This document shows positions 53,024-62,562 of a stretch of DNA of 64,000 nt, piece after piece. Position 1 is the first letter of the stretch. Each line of letters opens with the position of its first letter. This DNA comes from Stappia indica (GTDB taxonomy: Bacteria > Pseudomonadota > Alphaproteobacteria > Rhizobiales > Stappiaceae): contig NZ_JAIVMG010000001.1 of the NCBI RefSeq assembly GCF_020177335.1, positions 682,001-746,000 of the forward strand, written 5' to 3'. Position numbers and translations under genes: made by a program. Below the pieces are notes generated by a model. It ran no database searches, had not been told where the DNA came from, and saw only the letters and a program-made list of their open reading frames with translations.

Positions 53024-54421
53024 ATGCGCGTAGAGACCTGCAAGCTTCTGATCATCGGCGGCGGCCCCGGCGGCTATGTCTGCGGCATCCGTGCCGGCCA
53101 GCTCGGCATCGACACGATCCTCGTGGAGGAAGACACCCCCGGCGGAACCTGCCTGACCGTCGGTTGCATTCCCTCCAAGGCGTTGATCCACGCGGCGGAG
53201 GAGTTTCACAAGCTGCGCGGTTTTGCCGGCGGCACCTCCCCCCTTGGCATCTCCGCCAAGGCCCCTGCCATCGATCTTGCCGCCACCCTCTCCTGGAAGG
53301 ACGGCATCGTCGAACGCCTGACCCGGGGCGTTGCCGGGCTCTTGAAAAAAGCCGGAACCCGCATTCTCGCCGGGCGAGCGGAATTCGTCGATGGCAAGAC
53401 CGTGCGGGTACGCGGGCCGGAAGGCGTGCGCGAGGTTCATGCCGAGGCGGTGGTGATCGCCACCGGTTCCGCGCCGGTGGAGCTGCCGTTCCTGCCCTTT
53501 GACGGCAAGGTGATCGGTTCCACTGAAGCGCTTGCCCTCGATGCGGTGCCGGAACGGCTGGTCGTGGTCGGTGGCGGCTACATCGGGCTTGAGATCGGCA
53601 CGGCCTTTGCCAAGCTTGGGTCACAGGTCACCGTGGTCGAGGCCACAAACCGCATCCTGCCGCAGTACGACGCCGCGTTGACGAAGCCTGTGCTCGCGTC
53701 CCTCAAGGCGCTGGGGGTCACAGTGATGATCGACACCCGCGCGCTCGGCCTGTCGGATGATGGCCTTCAGGTCGGGCGCGGTGAAGACGGCGCGGAGCCC
53801 CTCGACCTGCCGGCGGACCGGATCCTCGTCACCGTTGGCCGGCGGCCCCGGTCGGACGGCGCCGGCATTCCCGATCTCGGTCTCACCATGGACGGCGGGT
53901 TCATCCGCATCGACGCGACCTGCCGCACCTCCATGCGCGGCGTCTTCGCCATTGGCGACGTCACCGGCGAGCCGATGCTGGCGCATCGGGCGATGGCGCA
54001 AGGGGAAATGGTGGCTGAGATCGTCGCCGGCCATCGTCGCCAGTGGGACGCGCGCTGTATTCCCGCCGTCTGTTTCACCGATCCGGAGATCGTCACCTGC
54101 GGGCTGTCTCCGGAGGAGGCAAAGGCGCAAGGGATCGCCATCCGCACCGGCCAGTTCCCCTTCGCCGCCAATGGCCGGGCGATGACGATGCAGGCAGAGA
54201 GCGGTTTCGTGCGCGCCGTCGCCCGCGAGGACAACAACATCCTCCTCGGGTTGCAGGCAGTCGGCGCCGGCGTCTCGGAACTTTCCGCCGCGTTTTCCAC
54301 CGCCATCGAGATGGGCGCCCGGCTCGATGACATCGGCGCGGTGATCCACGCCCATCCGACCCAGAGCGAAGCCGTGCAGGAAGCCTGCCTCGCCGCCCTC
54401 GGCAAGGCGCTGCATATCTGA
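53024..54421 (+). CDS. lpd: dihydrolipoyl dehydrogenase (E3)
   Basis: The 465-residue flavoprotein has the FAD motif IIGGGPGGYVCGIRAGQ, the redox pair C43/C48 in GGTCLTVGCIPSK, the NAD motif VVVGGGYIGLEIGTAFAKLG and the C-terminal HAHPTQSE base region. It reoxidises dihydrolipoamide of the E2 core. It is the last gene of the operon and is likely complex-specific rather than the housekeeping E3. Confidence 0.93.
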   Translation: MRVETCKLLIIGGGPGGYVCGIRAGQLGIDTILVEEDTPGGTCLTVGCIPSKALIHAAEEFHKLRGFAGGTSPLGISAKAPAIDLAATLSWKDGIVERLTRGVAGLLKKAGTRILAGRAEFVDGKTVRVRGPEGVREVHAEAVVIATGSAPVELPFLPFDGKVIGSTEALALDAVPERLVVVGGGYIGLEIGTAFAKLGSQVTVVEATNRILPQYDAALTKPVLASLKALGVTVMIDTRALGLSDDGLQVGRGEDGAEPLDLPADRILVTVGRRPRSDGAGIPDLGLTMDGGFIRIDATCRTSMRGVFAIGDVTGEPMLAHRAMAQGEMVAEIVAGHRRQWDARCIPAVCFTDPEIVTCGLSPEEAKAQGIAIRTGQFPFAANGRAMTMQAESGFVRAVAREDNNILLGLQAVGAGVSELSAAFSTAIEMGARLDDIGAVIHAHPTQSEAVQEACLAALGKALHI

Positions 54422-54447
54422 CACGGGGGCAGTGCTGCGGATATGCC

Positions 54448-55221
54448 CTAGACGCCCGCTGACAGGAATCCGCCATCCACGACCATCACCTCTCCGGTAA
54501 CGAAACTGGCGGATGGGGACACCAGAAAGCCAATTGCCTCGGCCAGCTCTTCCGGCTCGCCATAGCGGCGCAGCGGAATACGCGCGGTCCATTGATCCGC
54601 GCCTCCTTCCGCATGGAGCGCGGTGACCATGGGCGTGCGCACCGGCCCGGGCGCCACCGCGTTGACGCGAATGCCGAGTTCGGCAAGTTCGGTCGCCATC
54701 ACCCGGGTCAAGGCGATCACCGCGCCCTTGGACGCGCCATAGGCGGAACGGCCGGTGTTGCCGGTCATGCCGGAGACCGAGGTGATGTTGACGATCGCCG
54801 CCCCCTCCTCAGGACCGCTGTCGACAAAGGCCCGCGCACACAGGAATGTGCCGACCACATTGACATCGAGCACCTGACGCATCATCGCCGCCGAAGTGTC
54901 GACAAATGGCACATTGCGCGCAATCCCGGCGCAGTTGACGAGGCCGGAGAGCGACGCCATGAAGTGCCCCCGCACAGCCGCAAAGGCGGCAAACACGCTG
55001 TCCTCGTCGCAAATATCCACCAGCTCCGTGGCGACCCTTTCATCTGCCGGGTCAGGCGCCTCCTGCAACAACAACCGTTGCGCCTCGGCGAGCCGGTCTT
55101 CATCGAGATCGAGGAGTGCGACCCGCGCCCCATCCGCCAACAGCCGGCGCGCGGTGGCAAGGCCGATCCCCGAGGCCCCGCCGGTGACCACGTAACAGCG
55201 TCCCGTCAGATCCCGCCCCAT
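54448..55221 (-). CDS. SDR family oxidoreductase
   Basis: The 257-residue short-chain dehydrogenase has TGGASGIG (13-20), an aspartate-rich turn after the second strand (LLDLDEDRL, pointing to NAD), NITSVSG, and the YGASK catalytic pair. Its C-terminus FVTGEVMVVDGGFLSAGV is classic. It converges on the BCKDH operon. A role in branched-chain or hydroxyacid catabolism is possible but not shown. Confidence 0.88.
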   Translation of the reverse strand: MGRDLTGRCYVVTGGASGIGLATARRLLADGARVALLDLDEDRLAEAQRLLLQEAPDPADERVATELVDICDEDSVFAAFAAVRGHFMASLSGLVNCAGIARNVPFVDTSAAMMRQVLDVNVVGTFLCARAFVDSGPEEGAAIVNITSVSGMTGNTGRSAYGASKGAVIALTRVMATELAELGIRVNAVAPGPVRTPMVTALHAEGGADQWTARIPLRRYGEPEELAEAIGFLVSPSASFVTGEVMVVDGGFLSAGV

Positions 55222-55655
55222 CCGCCTGTCCTCCGTCGCCCCTCTCGAGCCGTATGCTCACTATCGTCCGCCCTCATGGGCGACCTGCCGCAAAGGCACA
55301 CGAAAATCTCTGGATATGGAAAAACAAATTTCAGTGTGAGGGAAGCCCGCCAGCTCCTCCCACGTCCAAACATCGCTTTATTCGGGAAATCGTCTTCCCC
55401 TCTGACGCCCCTTTTCTTCGGGTTCTACCCAGATGGTAGCGTCTTAACACCTGTTGCGCATTTGTTTTTATTGGTGGCTTTGCCATCGCCGCGCAGACAA
55501 CGCGAAGCTGACACCCCTTTTATGTCCTGCGACAGGGTGGGTCTTGGGCCAGATCAGAGCGCTGCCGGAGGGGCGGCCCGGAAAGGGGCGGGACGCGAGT
55601 TTCCCGCCCCATTGAACCGGGGAATATGCGAGGGCCGCCGCCGTTTGGGTGACCT
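55222..55655. other. 434-base gap upstream of the SDR gene
   Basis: It should contain the minus-strand SDR promoter and, at its right end, the LysR terminator hairpin (55585-55610). I see no gene in it. Confidence 0.45.
55585..55610 (-). terminator. hairpin downstream of the LysR gene
   Basis: A nine-base perfect stem (GGGGCGGGA / TCCCGCCCC) with an eight-base loop; on the minus strand it is followed by TTTCC. It lies 46 bases after the LysR stop. Confidence 0.6.
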
Positions 55656-56633
55656 CTAGATCGCCCCGTTCTGACGGTGCCGCTCTCTCGTTGCGGCCAT
55701 CAGGACCGGGGTCAGCGTGGGCATATCTTCCACGTCCCCTTGCGCCTCGGCGGCCTCAACGAGGCGGTTCACCGTCGGCGACGGATCGTCCCGGCGCCAG
55801 GCGAGGCCGGTCTCGATGGTTGGGGGCTTCTCGGCAAGCGACAGGTAGCGCACACCGGGCCGGGCAAGCTGACACAGCGAGCCAGGCACCAGTGCCACCC
55901 CGATCCCGGCGGAGACCAGACTGATGATCGTCTGCATCTGGATCGCCTCCTGGCCGATGACCGGCCGGGTGCCGTTGACCTCGAAATAGTTGGTGATGAT
56001 ATCGTGAAAGACTGGAGCGCTGCGCCGGGGAAAGAGCACCAGGGGCTCGCGCGCCACCTCAGCCAGTGGCAGCCGTCCCTCGACCGGCGTGAGACGTCCG
56101 CTCGCGACCCATGCTTCCGGCACCGCCGCCACCAGCGGTTCGTGGTGCAGCGGCAGATAGGACAACGAGGCGTGCAAGGTCGTATGCAGCGGGGTCATCA
56201 ATCCGGCATCGATCTCCCCCTGCAACAGAGCCTCGACCTGAAGGTCGCTGTTCATCTCCCGCAAGGAAATCTTCACCTTGGGATAGCTCTGCCGATAGCG
56301 GCCAATCAGCGTGGGCAGCAAGCTGTAATCCGCAGTGGTCACGAACCCCAGATTCAGCGCCCCGACCTCTCCGCGCGCCAGCTCGCGGGCAAGGCCGGGC
56401 AACTCCTCCACCTCCTCCAGCAGCCTGGTGACATGAGGCAGCAATTGTTTGCCGACGGGCGTTAGCGCCACATGGCGCTTCGTCCGCTCGAACAAGGTGA
56501 CCGACAGTTCCTGTTCCAAGGCAAGAATGGCCTGGCTCAAAGGGGGCTGTGTCATGCACAACCGCTCGGCAGCGCGTCCGAAATGCAACTCTTCCGCGAC
56601 GGTGACGAAAAACCGTAACCTCCTGAGATTCAT
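55656..56633 (-). CDS. LysR-family transcriptional regulator
   Basis: The 325-residue regulator has one normal LysR HTH at residues 1-60 (LHFGRAAERLCMTQPPLSQAI, ALEQELSVTLFERTKRHVALT) and a two-lobe effector domain. The CMTQPPLSQAI signature is that of the BenM/CatM/CbnR-like branch. I prefer the ATG at 56633 (AAGG upstream) over one five codons earlier. Its target is unknown; both the SDR downstream and genes across the 620-base AT-rich gap are candidates. Confidence 0.88.
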   Translation of the reverse strand: MNLRRLRFFVTVAEELHFGRAAERLCMTQPPLSQAILALEQELSVTLFERTKRHVALTPVGKQLLPHVTRLLEEVEELPGLARELARGEVGALNLGFVTTADYSLLPTLIGRYRQSYPKVKISLREMNSDLQVEALLQGEIDAGLMTPLHTTLHASLSYLPLHHEPLVAAVPEAWVASGRLTPVEGRLPLAEVAREPLVLFPRRSAPVFHDIITNYFEVNGTRPVIGQEAIQMQTIISLVSAGIGVALVPGSLCQLARPGVRYLSLAEKPPTIETGLAWRRDDPSPTVNRLVEAAEAQGDVEDMPTLTPVLMAATRERHRQNGAI

Positions 56634-57270
56634 CGAATGCCTTCTCATGTTCGGTTTTGGGGAGCGGGTCGAGAGACGTATTCGTCAACGCAAGCAGGCG
56701 ACCGCGCGCGCCTGCCACACCTCAGGGCTTTGACCGGAACGACAAACCGACGAGATCGACCCCACCCCGCCAGTCGCTGCCAGACCTATTCGACCGGTAA
56801 ACATATTCCTCTCTCGAAAAGCTGGAACCTCAATTTCGGTAGTGCGCATGCATGATACAACCAAAACGCGCAGGCGCAACCGAACTCGCTATTGAATTTT
56901 TGAGTCTCTTTTATTTCAATAGGTTGCCCTCCCTCTGGGAGGACCACGACTCAAAATTTGATCAGATAAATAATCATATCGATATTGTTGGTTGTTTTCT
57001 CTTTTAATACTCTTTTTGCGTGCAATTCTCGAGATGGCCACCGTTCCGCCAGAGGCCGCGCGCCCAGATCGCCCCTTATCCCGCACGTCAGATCGCGCCG
57101 GACAGGTCGGCCTGATCGTACCTTCCTGCAGCATCCCGGTTCCTTCCGGCGTGTCGTGATCCTCGCGCGCCGCAATGACATCCGTGCATTGCAAAGCTCT
57201 GGAGTCGCCCCGGTCGAGGTGCTATCCGCTTGAGCGTCGCCTGTGCGGCACAAGCGATGACGGAGACACC
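56634..57270. other. 637-base gap with an AT-rich core and inverted repeats
   Basis: It carries an AT-rich stretch of about 130 bases (roughly 56880-57010) unlike the rest of the window. Inside are an eight-base inverted repeat CTATTGAA/TTCAATAG (56889-56896 and 56915-56922) and a CCTCCC-TCT-GGGAGG hairpin (56928-56942). These may be regulatory sites for the divergent LysR and methyltransferase genes. No gene is supported. Confidence 0.5.
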
Positions 57271-57891
57271 ATGACCGACAAGAGAAAAGCGCACTGGGAC
57301 ACGGTTTATGACCAGAAGTCCGAGATGCAACTGAGCTGGCACCAGGAGGAGGCGCAGCTCTCGCTGGAACTGGCCAAACTGGCGGGCATTTCCGCCACCT
57401 CCTCCGCCATCGACATCGGCGGCGGCACATCCCGATTTGCTGGAACGCTGCTGGATCTGGGGCTCCGGGACGTCACGGTCCTCGACCTTTCCCAAGTCGC
57501 TCTCGATGCGGCGCGGCAGCGGCTGGGACAAGCCGGCGACGCCGTGACCTGGGTTGCCGCCGACATCACAACCTGGAGCCCCGACCGCCAGTATGATTTC
57601 TGGCACGACAGGGCCGTGTTCCATTTCCTGGTCGATGCCGAAGACCGCGCGGCCTATCTGAACAACCTCACAAAAGGATTGGTCGTTGGTGGCCATGCGA
57701 TGATCGCGACCTTCGCGCCGGACGGGCCCGAGACCTGCAGCGGCCTCCCGGTTGCCCGGTACAGCCCGGAAGGCCTTGCCGAGGTTCTTGGGGAGCGCTT
57801 CGCGCTTGTCGCGCAGCGGCACCACCTGCACCAGACCCCATGGGGAAAGCCGCAGTCTTTCCAGTTCAGTCTCTTCCGCAAAGATCATTGA
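57271..57891 (+). CDS. class I SAM-dependent methyltransferase
   Basis: The 206-residue protein has the SAM motif AIDIGGGTSRFAG, acidic motif II VTVLDLSQVALDAAR and the NNLTKGLVVGGHAMIATFAPDGP strand. The N-terminus HWDTVYDQKSEMQLSWHQ is typical of a family found beside metal or thiol stress genes; the acceptor is unknown. The ATG at 57271 follows GGAG by seven bases. Confidence 0.85.
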   Translation: MTDKRKAHWDTVYDQKSEMQLSWHQEEAQLSLELAKLAGISATSSAIDIGGGTSRFAGTLLDLGLRDVTVLDLSQVALDAARQRLGQAGDAVTWVAADITTWSPDRQYDFWHDRAVFHFLVDAEDRAAYLNNLTKGLVVGGHAMIATFAPDGPETCSGLPVARYSPEGLAEVLGERFALVAQRHHLHQTPWGKPQSFQFSLFRKDH

Positions 57892-58191
57892 TCCAGCGTC
57901 CGGCCCGGAGGAGACCGGACGGCTTCCAAGGAGGCCTCAGAACCAGTCTCGTCATCGCCCGTACCCCGCTCCACGGCCTGCCCGCACAGCTTGCCGTGCA
58001 GACGCAGGGCGGTGCCACGCCTTGCGGCTCCAGCATTCGGCTATTCCGAATACTGTTTCCGTGATTCCGGTAATTCTCCGTGCCTCACCAACGAGGCTAG
58101 GCTCCGGTCACACAGATGGCGTACGCCCTGGACCGACAAGACATCTTGCTGGCGGTCCGGCGTGCGCCTTCCCTCTCGCATGGAGCCTGCC
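57892..58191. other. 300-base gap ahead of the MDR oxidoreductase
   Basis: No gene is seen. A six-base inverted repeat, ATTCGG/CCGAAT, lies at 58035-58051 and could be an operator for the gene that follows. Confidence 0.35.
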
Positions 58192-59211
58192 ATGAAAGCC
58201 ATTGCCCTCACCCGCTATCTGCCGATCGATGATCCGGAAGCGCTCCTGGATGTCGACCTGCCCCGTCCGCAGCCGCAAGGCCGCGACCTTCTCGTCGCGG
58301 TCAAGGCGGTCGCGGTCAATCCGGTCGACACGAAGATACGCGCCCCCAAGGATGCGGTCGAGGAGGCCCCGCGCGTTCTGGGTTGGGACGCCAGCGGCGT
58401 CGTCGAGGCGGTCGGTCCGGATGTGACCCTGTTCCAGCCGGGCGATGCGGTGTTCTACGCCGGCGACATCACCCGCCCCGGCAGCAACCAGCAATTCCAG
58501 CTGGTGGATGAGCGGATCGTCGGGCGCAAGCCGAAGAGCCTCAGTCACGCGGAGGCGGCCGCCCTGCCGCTAACCTCGATCACCGCCTATGAGGCGTTCT
58601 TTCACCGGCTCGGCATTGACCGGGATGGCGCCGATGCCGGCCAGACACTCCTGATCATCGGCGGCGCCGGCGGGGTCGGCTCGATCGGCATCCAGCTCGC
58701 CAAGCGCGCCGGGCTCACCGTGCTTGCCACCGCCTCGCGCCCTGAAACCATCGCCTGGGTGAAGGAGCTTGGCGCGGATCACGTGATCAATCACCGCGAA
58801 CCGATGGTCGAGCAGGTGCGGGCGCTTGGCATGGAGCACGTGGATCACATCGCCATCTTCAACGACATGCGTCACTGGGCGGAGGCCGTCGAACTGATCC
58901 GGCCGCAGGGTGGCATCGTCTCCATCGACGACACCGATCTGCCGATGCCCATGGAGCTGATGAAGACCAAGGCAGCCAGTCTGCACTGGGAACTGATGTT
59001 CACCCGCGCCATGTTCCGGACGCCGGACATGATCGAGCAGCACCGGCTGCTGTGCTTCATCGCCGACCAGATCGACCGCGGCTTTCTTCGCACCACCCTC
59101 GACACGGAGCTATCGCCGATCAACGCGGCGACCTTGCGCGAGGCGCACCGGCGCATCGAAACCGGAACCGCCAGGGGCAAGATCGTGATCAGCGGTTTCG
59201 ACGCAGCCTGA
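58192..59211 (+). CDS. MDR-family NAD(P)-dependent quinone/alcohol oxidoreductase
   Basis: The 339-residue protein has the medium-chain dehydrogenase fold with NPVDTKIRAP, LGWDASGVVEAVG and the nucleotide site IIGGAGGVGSIGIQLAK, but no zinc-ligand cysteines, so it is a quinone-oxidoreductase-like (zinc-type alcohol dehydrogenase-like) enzyme. GGAG lies six bases before the ATG. It may reduce quinones or activated alkenes. The gene ends in a hairpin shared with the V-ATPase operon. Confidence 0.87.
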   Translation: MKAIALTRYLPIDDPEALLDVDLPRPQPQGRDLLVAVKAVAVNPVDTKIRAPKDAVEEAPRVLGWDASGVVEAVGPDVTLFQPGDAVFYAGDITRPGSNQQFQLVDERIVGRKPKSLSHAEAAALPLTSITAYEAFFHRLGIDRDGADAGQTLLIIGGAGGVGSIGIQLAKRAGLTVLATASRPETIAWVKELGADHVINHREPMVEQVRALGMEHVDHIAIFNDMRHWAEAVELIRPQGGIVSIDDTDLPMPMELMKTKAASLHWELMFTRAMFRTPDMIEQHRLLCFIADQIDRGFLRTTLDTELSPINAATLREAHRRIETGTARGKIVISGFDAA

Positions 59212-59220
59212 TCCGACAAA

Positions 59221-59255
59221 CTCCGGCGCCGGCAGGTCATCCACCGGCGCCGGAG
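59221..59255. terminator. bidirectional terminator hairpin
   Basis: A perfect 12-base inverted repeat (CTCCGGCGCCGG / CCGGCGCCGGAG) with an 11-base loop lies between the convergent MDR gene and the V-ATPase operon. Confidence 0.7.
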
Positions 59256-59290
59256 CGCATCACTTGGGCCGTGCTCGCCTCACCCCCTCT

Positions 59291-59998
59291 TCAGGCCGGG
59301 ACGCCCAGGCGGGTGAGTGCCTGGGGCAGGTCCTCAAGACTGTCGATCAAAAGATCGGCGCCAAGATCCTCCGCCGGGACGGTGGTGTAGCCGCCACGCA
59401 CGGCAATGGAGGCCATGGCAGCCGCCTTCGCCGCGTCGATATCGGCAGGGCTGTCGCCAACCATCACGCAGCCGGAGACCGGAAACCCGAGCGCGGTGGC
59501 CGTATGAAGAAGCATGTCCGGCGCGGGCTTGCGCACCGGTCCGCTGTCGCCGCCAAGGATCAGGGCCACGTACGCATCCAGACCGAAATGGCTGACGATC
59601 CTGCGGGACAGGGCCTCGGGCTTGTTGGTCACCACCGCCGCCGCGATGCCGCGTTGCGCACAAAATGCAAGAATGTCCGCCGCGCCGGGCAGCAGCACCG
59701 TCTCGTCGACGAGATGGCGACCGTAGATCTCCATCATCGCGGCGACCTCGCCATCGAACCTTTCGCCCGCAAGCATATGTCCCCGCGCGGCAAACGCCCG
59801 CTCCACCAGCTTGGCGATGCCGTTGCCGACCATCGCCCGCACCTCATCGGAGGACAGCGGCGGCTCGCCGCGCGCCTCCAGCAACAGGTTCACCGATGTG
59901 GTCAGGTCCGGCACGGAATCGATCAGCGTCCCATCGAGATCGAACAGGATCGCCTGGGGTTGTGCTTCCGCCCTCATCGGTTGGTTCGTCCCGGTCAT
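59291..59998 (-). CDS. gph: HAD-family phosphatase (phosphoglycolate phosphatase-like)
   Basis: The 235-residue protein carries FDLDGTLIDS (D20, D22), TNKPEALSRR and GDSPADIDAAKAA, with the helical cap of Gph-type HADs. It should dephosphorylate 2-phosphoglycolate or a similar small phosphate. Its ATG overlaps the stop of the V-ATPase A gene as ATGA, so it is translated as the last member of that operon, an unusual partner for an ATPase. Confidence 0.85.
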   Translation of the reverse strand: MTGTNQPMRAEAQPQAILFDLDGTLIDSVPDLTTSVNLLLEARGEPPLSSDEVRAMVGNGIAKLVERAFAARGHMLAGERFDGEVAAMMEIYGRHLVDETVLLPGAADILAFCAQRGIAAAVVTNKPEALSRRIVSHFGLDAYVALILGGDSGPVRKPAPDMLLHTATALGFPVSGCVMVGDSPADIDAAKAAAMASIAVRGGYTTVPAEDLGADLLIDSLEDLPQALTRLGVPA

Positions 59999-61839
59999 TG
60001 TGCAGCGTCCCTGTAGGCCGTCGGCGCGCTGGCAAGCGTCTGGCGGATATGGGCGATCTGTTCCGCCCGCCCCGTGCTGCCATCGGCCGCGTAGTTGAGA
60101 TTGCGGAACTGGCCGGTCAGCCGGGTGAAGAACGCCCGCACGGCGGCTTTGTCCGGAAATTCGAACTCCTGCGCCGCCACCTGATAGACCAGATCGAAGG
60201 TCTCCTTCTGGCGCGGCAACGGCGCGGAGGCATCCACATCGTCAAAGGCATCCTGCTGCAGATAGACCATATCCAGGAACAGCGCCTTCTGCTGGGTGAC
60301 GAAATCCTCGGTGGTCACGCCGTCCTCGCCGGTCACCTGCATCATGCGGGCGATCTCGTCGCCGCGCCTGAGCAGTTCCACCATCTCATCGACACGCTCG
60401 CCCCAATCATCCCCGGCTTCGCGGGCGTACCAGTCGGCGAGTTGCGGGCGGTAGCGCGACCAGGACAGCAGCGGATCGACCGCCGGATAGAACCGCTTGT
60501 AGGCGCGGTCATAGGACAGGCCGAGAAAGGTCTTGACCGTGCCGAGGGTCGACTGGGTCACCGGCTCCTCGAAATTGCCGCCGGCCGGCGACACCGTGCC
60601 CATCACCGTCAGGCTGCCGGTCTCGCCATGGGCGGTACGGAACACGCCGGCGCGCTCGTAGATGCCCTTGATGGCCGAATCCAGATAGGCCGGGAACGCC
60701 TCCTCGCCGGGGATTTCCTCCAGTCGCCCGGAGGTCTCGCGCATGGCCTGCGCCCAGCGCGAGGTGGAATCGGCGATCAGCAACACGTCGTAGCCCATCT
60801 GCCGGTAGTACTCGCCCAGCGTGATGCCCGTGTAGATCGAGGCCTCGCGCGCCGCCACCGGCATGGAGGAGGTGTTGCAGACCAGAACGGTGCGGTCCAT
60901 CAGCGTGCCGTCGCCGGACGGATCCGGCTGGCTGGGAAACTCGGTGATCGTCTCCACCACCTCGCCGGCGCGCTCGCCGCAGGCAACCACGATAACGATA
61001 TCGACGGCGGAAAACCGCGAGATCAGCGATTGCAGCACGGTCTTGCCGGCGCCGAACGGCCCGGGAATGCAGCCCGTTCCACCACGGGCGATGGGAAAGA
61101 AGGTGTCGATCAGGCGAATGGTGGTGATCAGCGGTTCGGACGGGTAAAGCCGCTCGCTCTGACCAGTGCGGGTCAGTGCCTCGGGGATCGACCGGCGCAC
61201 GGGCCAGCGCTGCATCAAGGTCAGGTCATGGCGCTCGCCGCGCGCATCGCGCAAGGTCGCAACCACCTCCTCGATGGTGAAGGCCCCTTCCCGCACCCGC
61301 TCCACGGTAAAGCTGCCGCGAAAGCCGAAGGGCACCATGATCCGGTGGGCAAAGCGCCCCTCCGGCACCGTGCCCAAGGTGTCGCCGGCGCGGACCACAT
61401 CGCCGGAGGCCACCGTCGGGGTGAAGGCCCACTTGCGCCGGGTGTCGAGGGCGGGCACCAGCACGCCGCGCGGCAGGAAGAAGCCATGGCTGGCCGCGAC
61501 CTCGGCAAGCGGCGTCTGCATGCCGTCGAACACACCGCTGAGCAGGCCCGGTCCGAGCATCGCCGAGAGCATCTCGCCGCTCTGGATCACCTTGTCGCCG
61601 ATCCGCACCCCTTGCGTGCTTTCGAACACCTGCGCCTCGGCGGATGTGCCGCGCACACGCAGGACCTCCGCCTTCAGATATTCGCGGGGGCGGCCCAGCC
61701 GCTCCGGGCCGTGCGGGATGATGTAGATCACCTCGTTCTTGACCAGCGGCGCATCGCCCAGCGGGGCAATGGACACCAGGTCATCCTGAACGGCGATGAC
61801 CTCGGCGGTCGGTTCGGGCAGGGCAGCATCCCGGGTCAT
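59995..61839 (-). CDS. atpA: V/A-type ATP synthase/ATPase catalytic subunit A
   Basis: The 614-residue protein is a V/A-type A subunit: the N-terminal barrel, the long non-homologous insertion (about 110-190), Walker A GPFGAGKT at residues 260-267, and catalytic glutamate region ERAGEVVE. It hydrolyses or makes ATP in the soluble head together with the B subunit, which is not in the window. The gene overlaps its neighbours by four bases on both sides. Confidence 0.93.
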   Translation of the reverse strand: MTRDAALPEPTAEVIAVQDDLVSIAPLGDAPLVKNEVIYIIPHGPERLGRPREYLKAEVLRVRGTSAEAQVFESTQGVRIGDKVIQSGEMLSAMLGPGLLSGVFDGMQTPLAEVAASHGFFLPRGVLVPALDTRRKWAFTPTVASGDVVRAGDTLGTVPEGRFAHRIMVPFGFRGSFTVERVREGAFTIEEVVATLRDARGERHDLTLMQRWPVRRSIPEALTRTGQSERLYPSEPLITTIRLIDTFFPIARGGTGCIPGPFGAGKTVLQSLISRFSAVDIVIVVACGERAGEVVETITEFPSQPDPSGDGTLMDRTVLVCNTSSMPVAAREASIYTGITLGEYYRQMGYDVLLIADSTSRWAQAMRETSGRLEEIPGEEAFPAYLDSAIKGIYERAGVFRTAHGETGSLTVMGTVSPAGGNFEEPVTQSTLGTVKTFLGLSYDRAYKRFYPAVDPLLSWSRYRPQLADWYAREAGDDWGERVDEMVELLRRGDEIARMMQVTGEDGVTTEDFVTQQKALFLDMVYLQQDAFDDVDASAPLPRQKETFDLVYQVAAQEFEFPDKAAVRAFFTRLTGQFRNLNYAADGSTGRAEQIAHIRQTLASAPTAYRDAAQ

Positions 61840-62558
61840 GAAGCGATCTCCCGATGGGTGAACACACCGGCGGCAATACCGTCGGAGGGCGCGGCGTCCA
61901 TGGCCGCGTCGAGCAAACCGCCGAGCCGCGCCGTAGCCCGCTCCGCGTCATACTGGCGCCAGCGCTCCACCAGCCGCCAGCGCAGCACGTAGATCACCAC
62001 CGCCTCGAAATCGAATTCGTGGCCCTCGGCCAGCCGGTCCATCTGCCGGAAGGCCTCCGACAGGATCACCCGCTCCAGACCGATGCGGTCATCCTTCGCC
62101 AGCTTTGCCTGCGCCTCGCCGACCCAGGGCATGAAATGGCCGAGACCGAAGGCGGGATCGGACCAGTTGGCGCGCATGGTGCCAAGCCAGCGGCCATAGC
62201 CCCAGTCGGCAATCTCGCCCGCATCACCCGCCCCGTCCCGCCGCCGCCGCAAGGCCGCGACGATGGTGCGCGTCTCCAGCCGGGCCCGCAGGATCTCCTG
62301 CAAGGCCGGATAAGCCCCAAGCCGCCCCATCACCTGCCGGCAGCGATCGATGATCTGCGCATCGCTGTCCAGTTGCGCCACCCGGTCCCAGGCAATCGCC
62401 GCGACGACCTCGTCAAGCAATGCCCGATGCTCCGCACTAAGCTGTTCCAGCCGGGCTTCCAGCCGAAACCGGGAGATCGGCAGATGCGCCTCGGTGAAGA
62501 GCCGCCCCAGATAGGGAAGACTGGCGGCAAGGGTGACATACTCGTAGCGGCCGGGCAT
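61836..62558 (-). CDS. DUF2764 family protein of the V-ATPase operon
   Basis: The 240-residue protein begins MPGRYEYVTLAASLPYLG, the DUF2764 N-terminus (YYYLVASLP-like), and is helix-rich with conserved aromatic residues. This family is found between E and A genes in bacterial V-ATPase operons such as those of chlamydiae and spirochaetes and may replace subunit C. The ATG at 62558 lies four bases after the E gene; an earlier ATG overlaps E. Confidence 0.8.
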   Translation of the reverse strand: MPGRYEYVTLAASLPYLGRLFTEAHLPISRFRLEARLEQLSAEHRALLDEVVAAIAWDRVAQLDSDAQIIDRCRQVMGRLGAYPALQEILRARLETRTIVAALRRRRDGAGDAGEIADWGYGRWLGTMRANWSDPAFGLGHFMPWVGEAQAKLAKDDRIGLERVILSEAFRQMDRLAEGHEFDFEAVVIYVLRWRLVERWRQYDAERATARLGGLLDAAMDAAPSDGIAAGVFTHREIAS

Positions 62559-62562
62559 CAGA

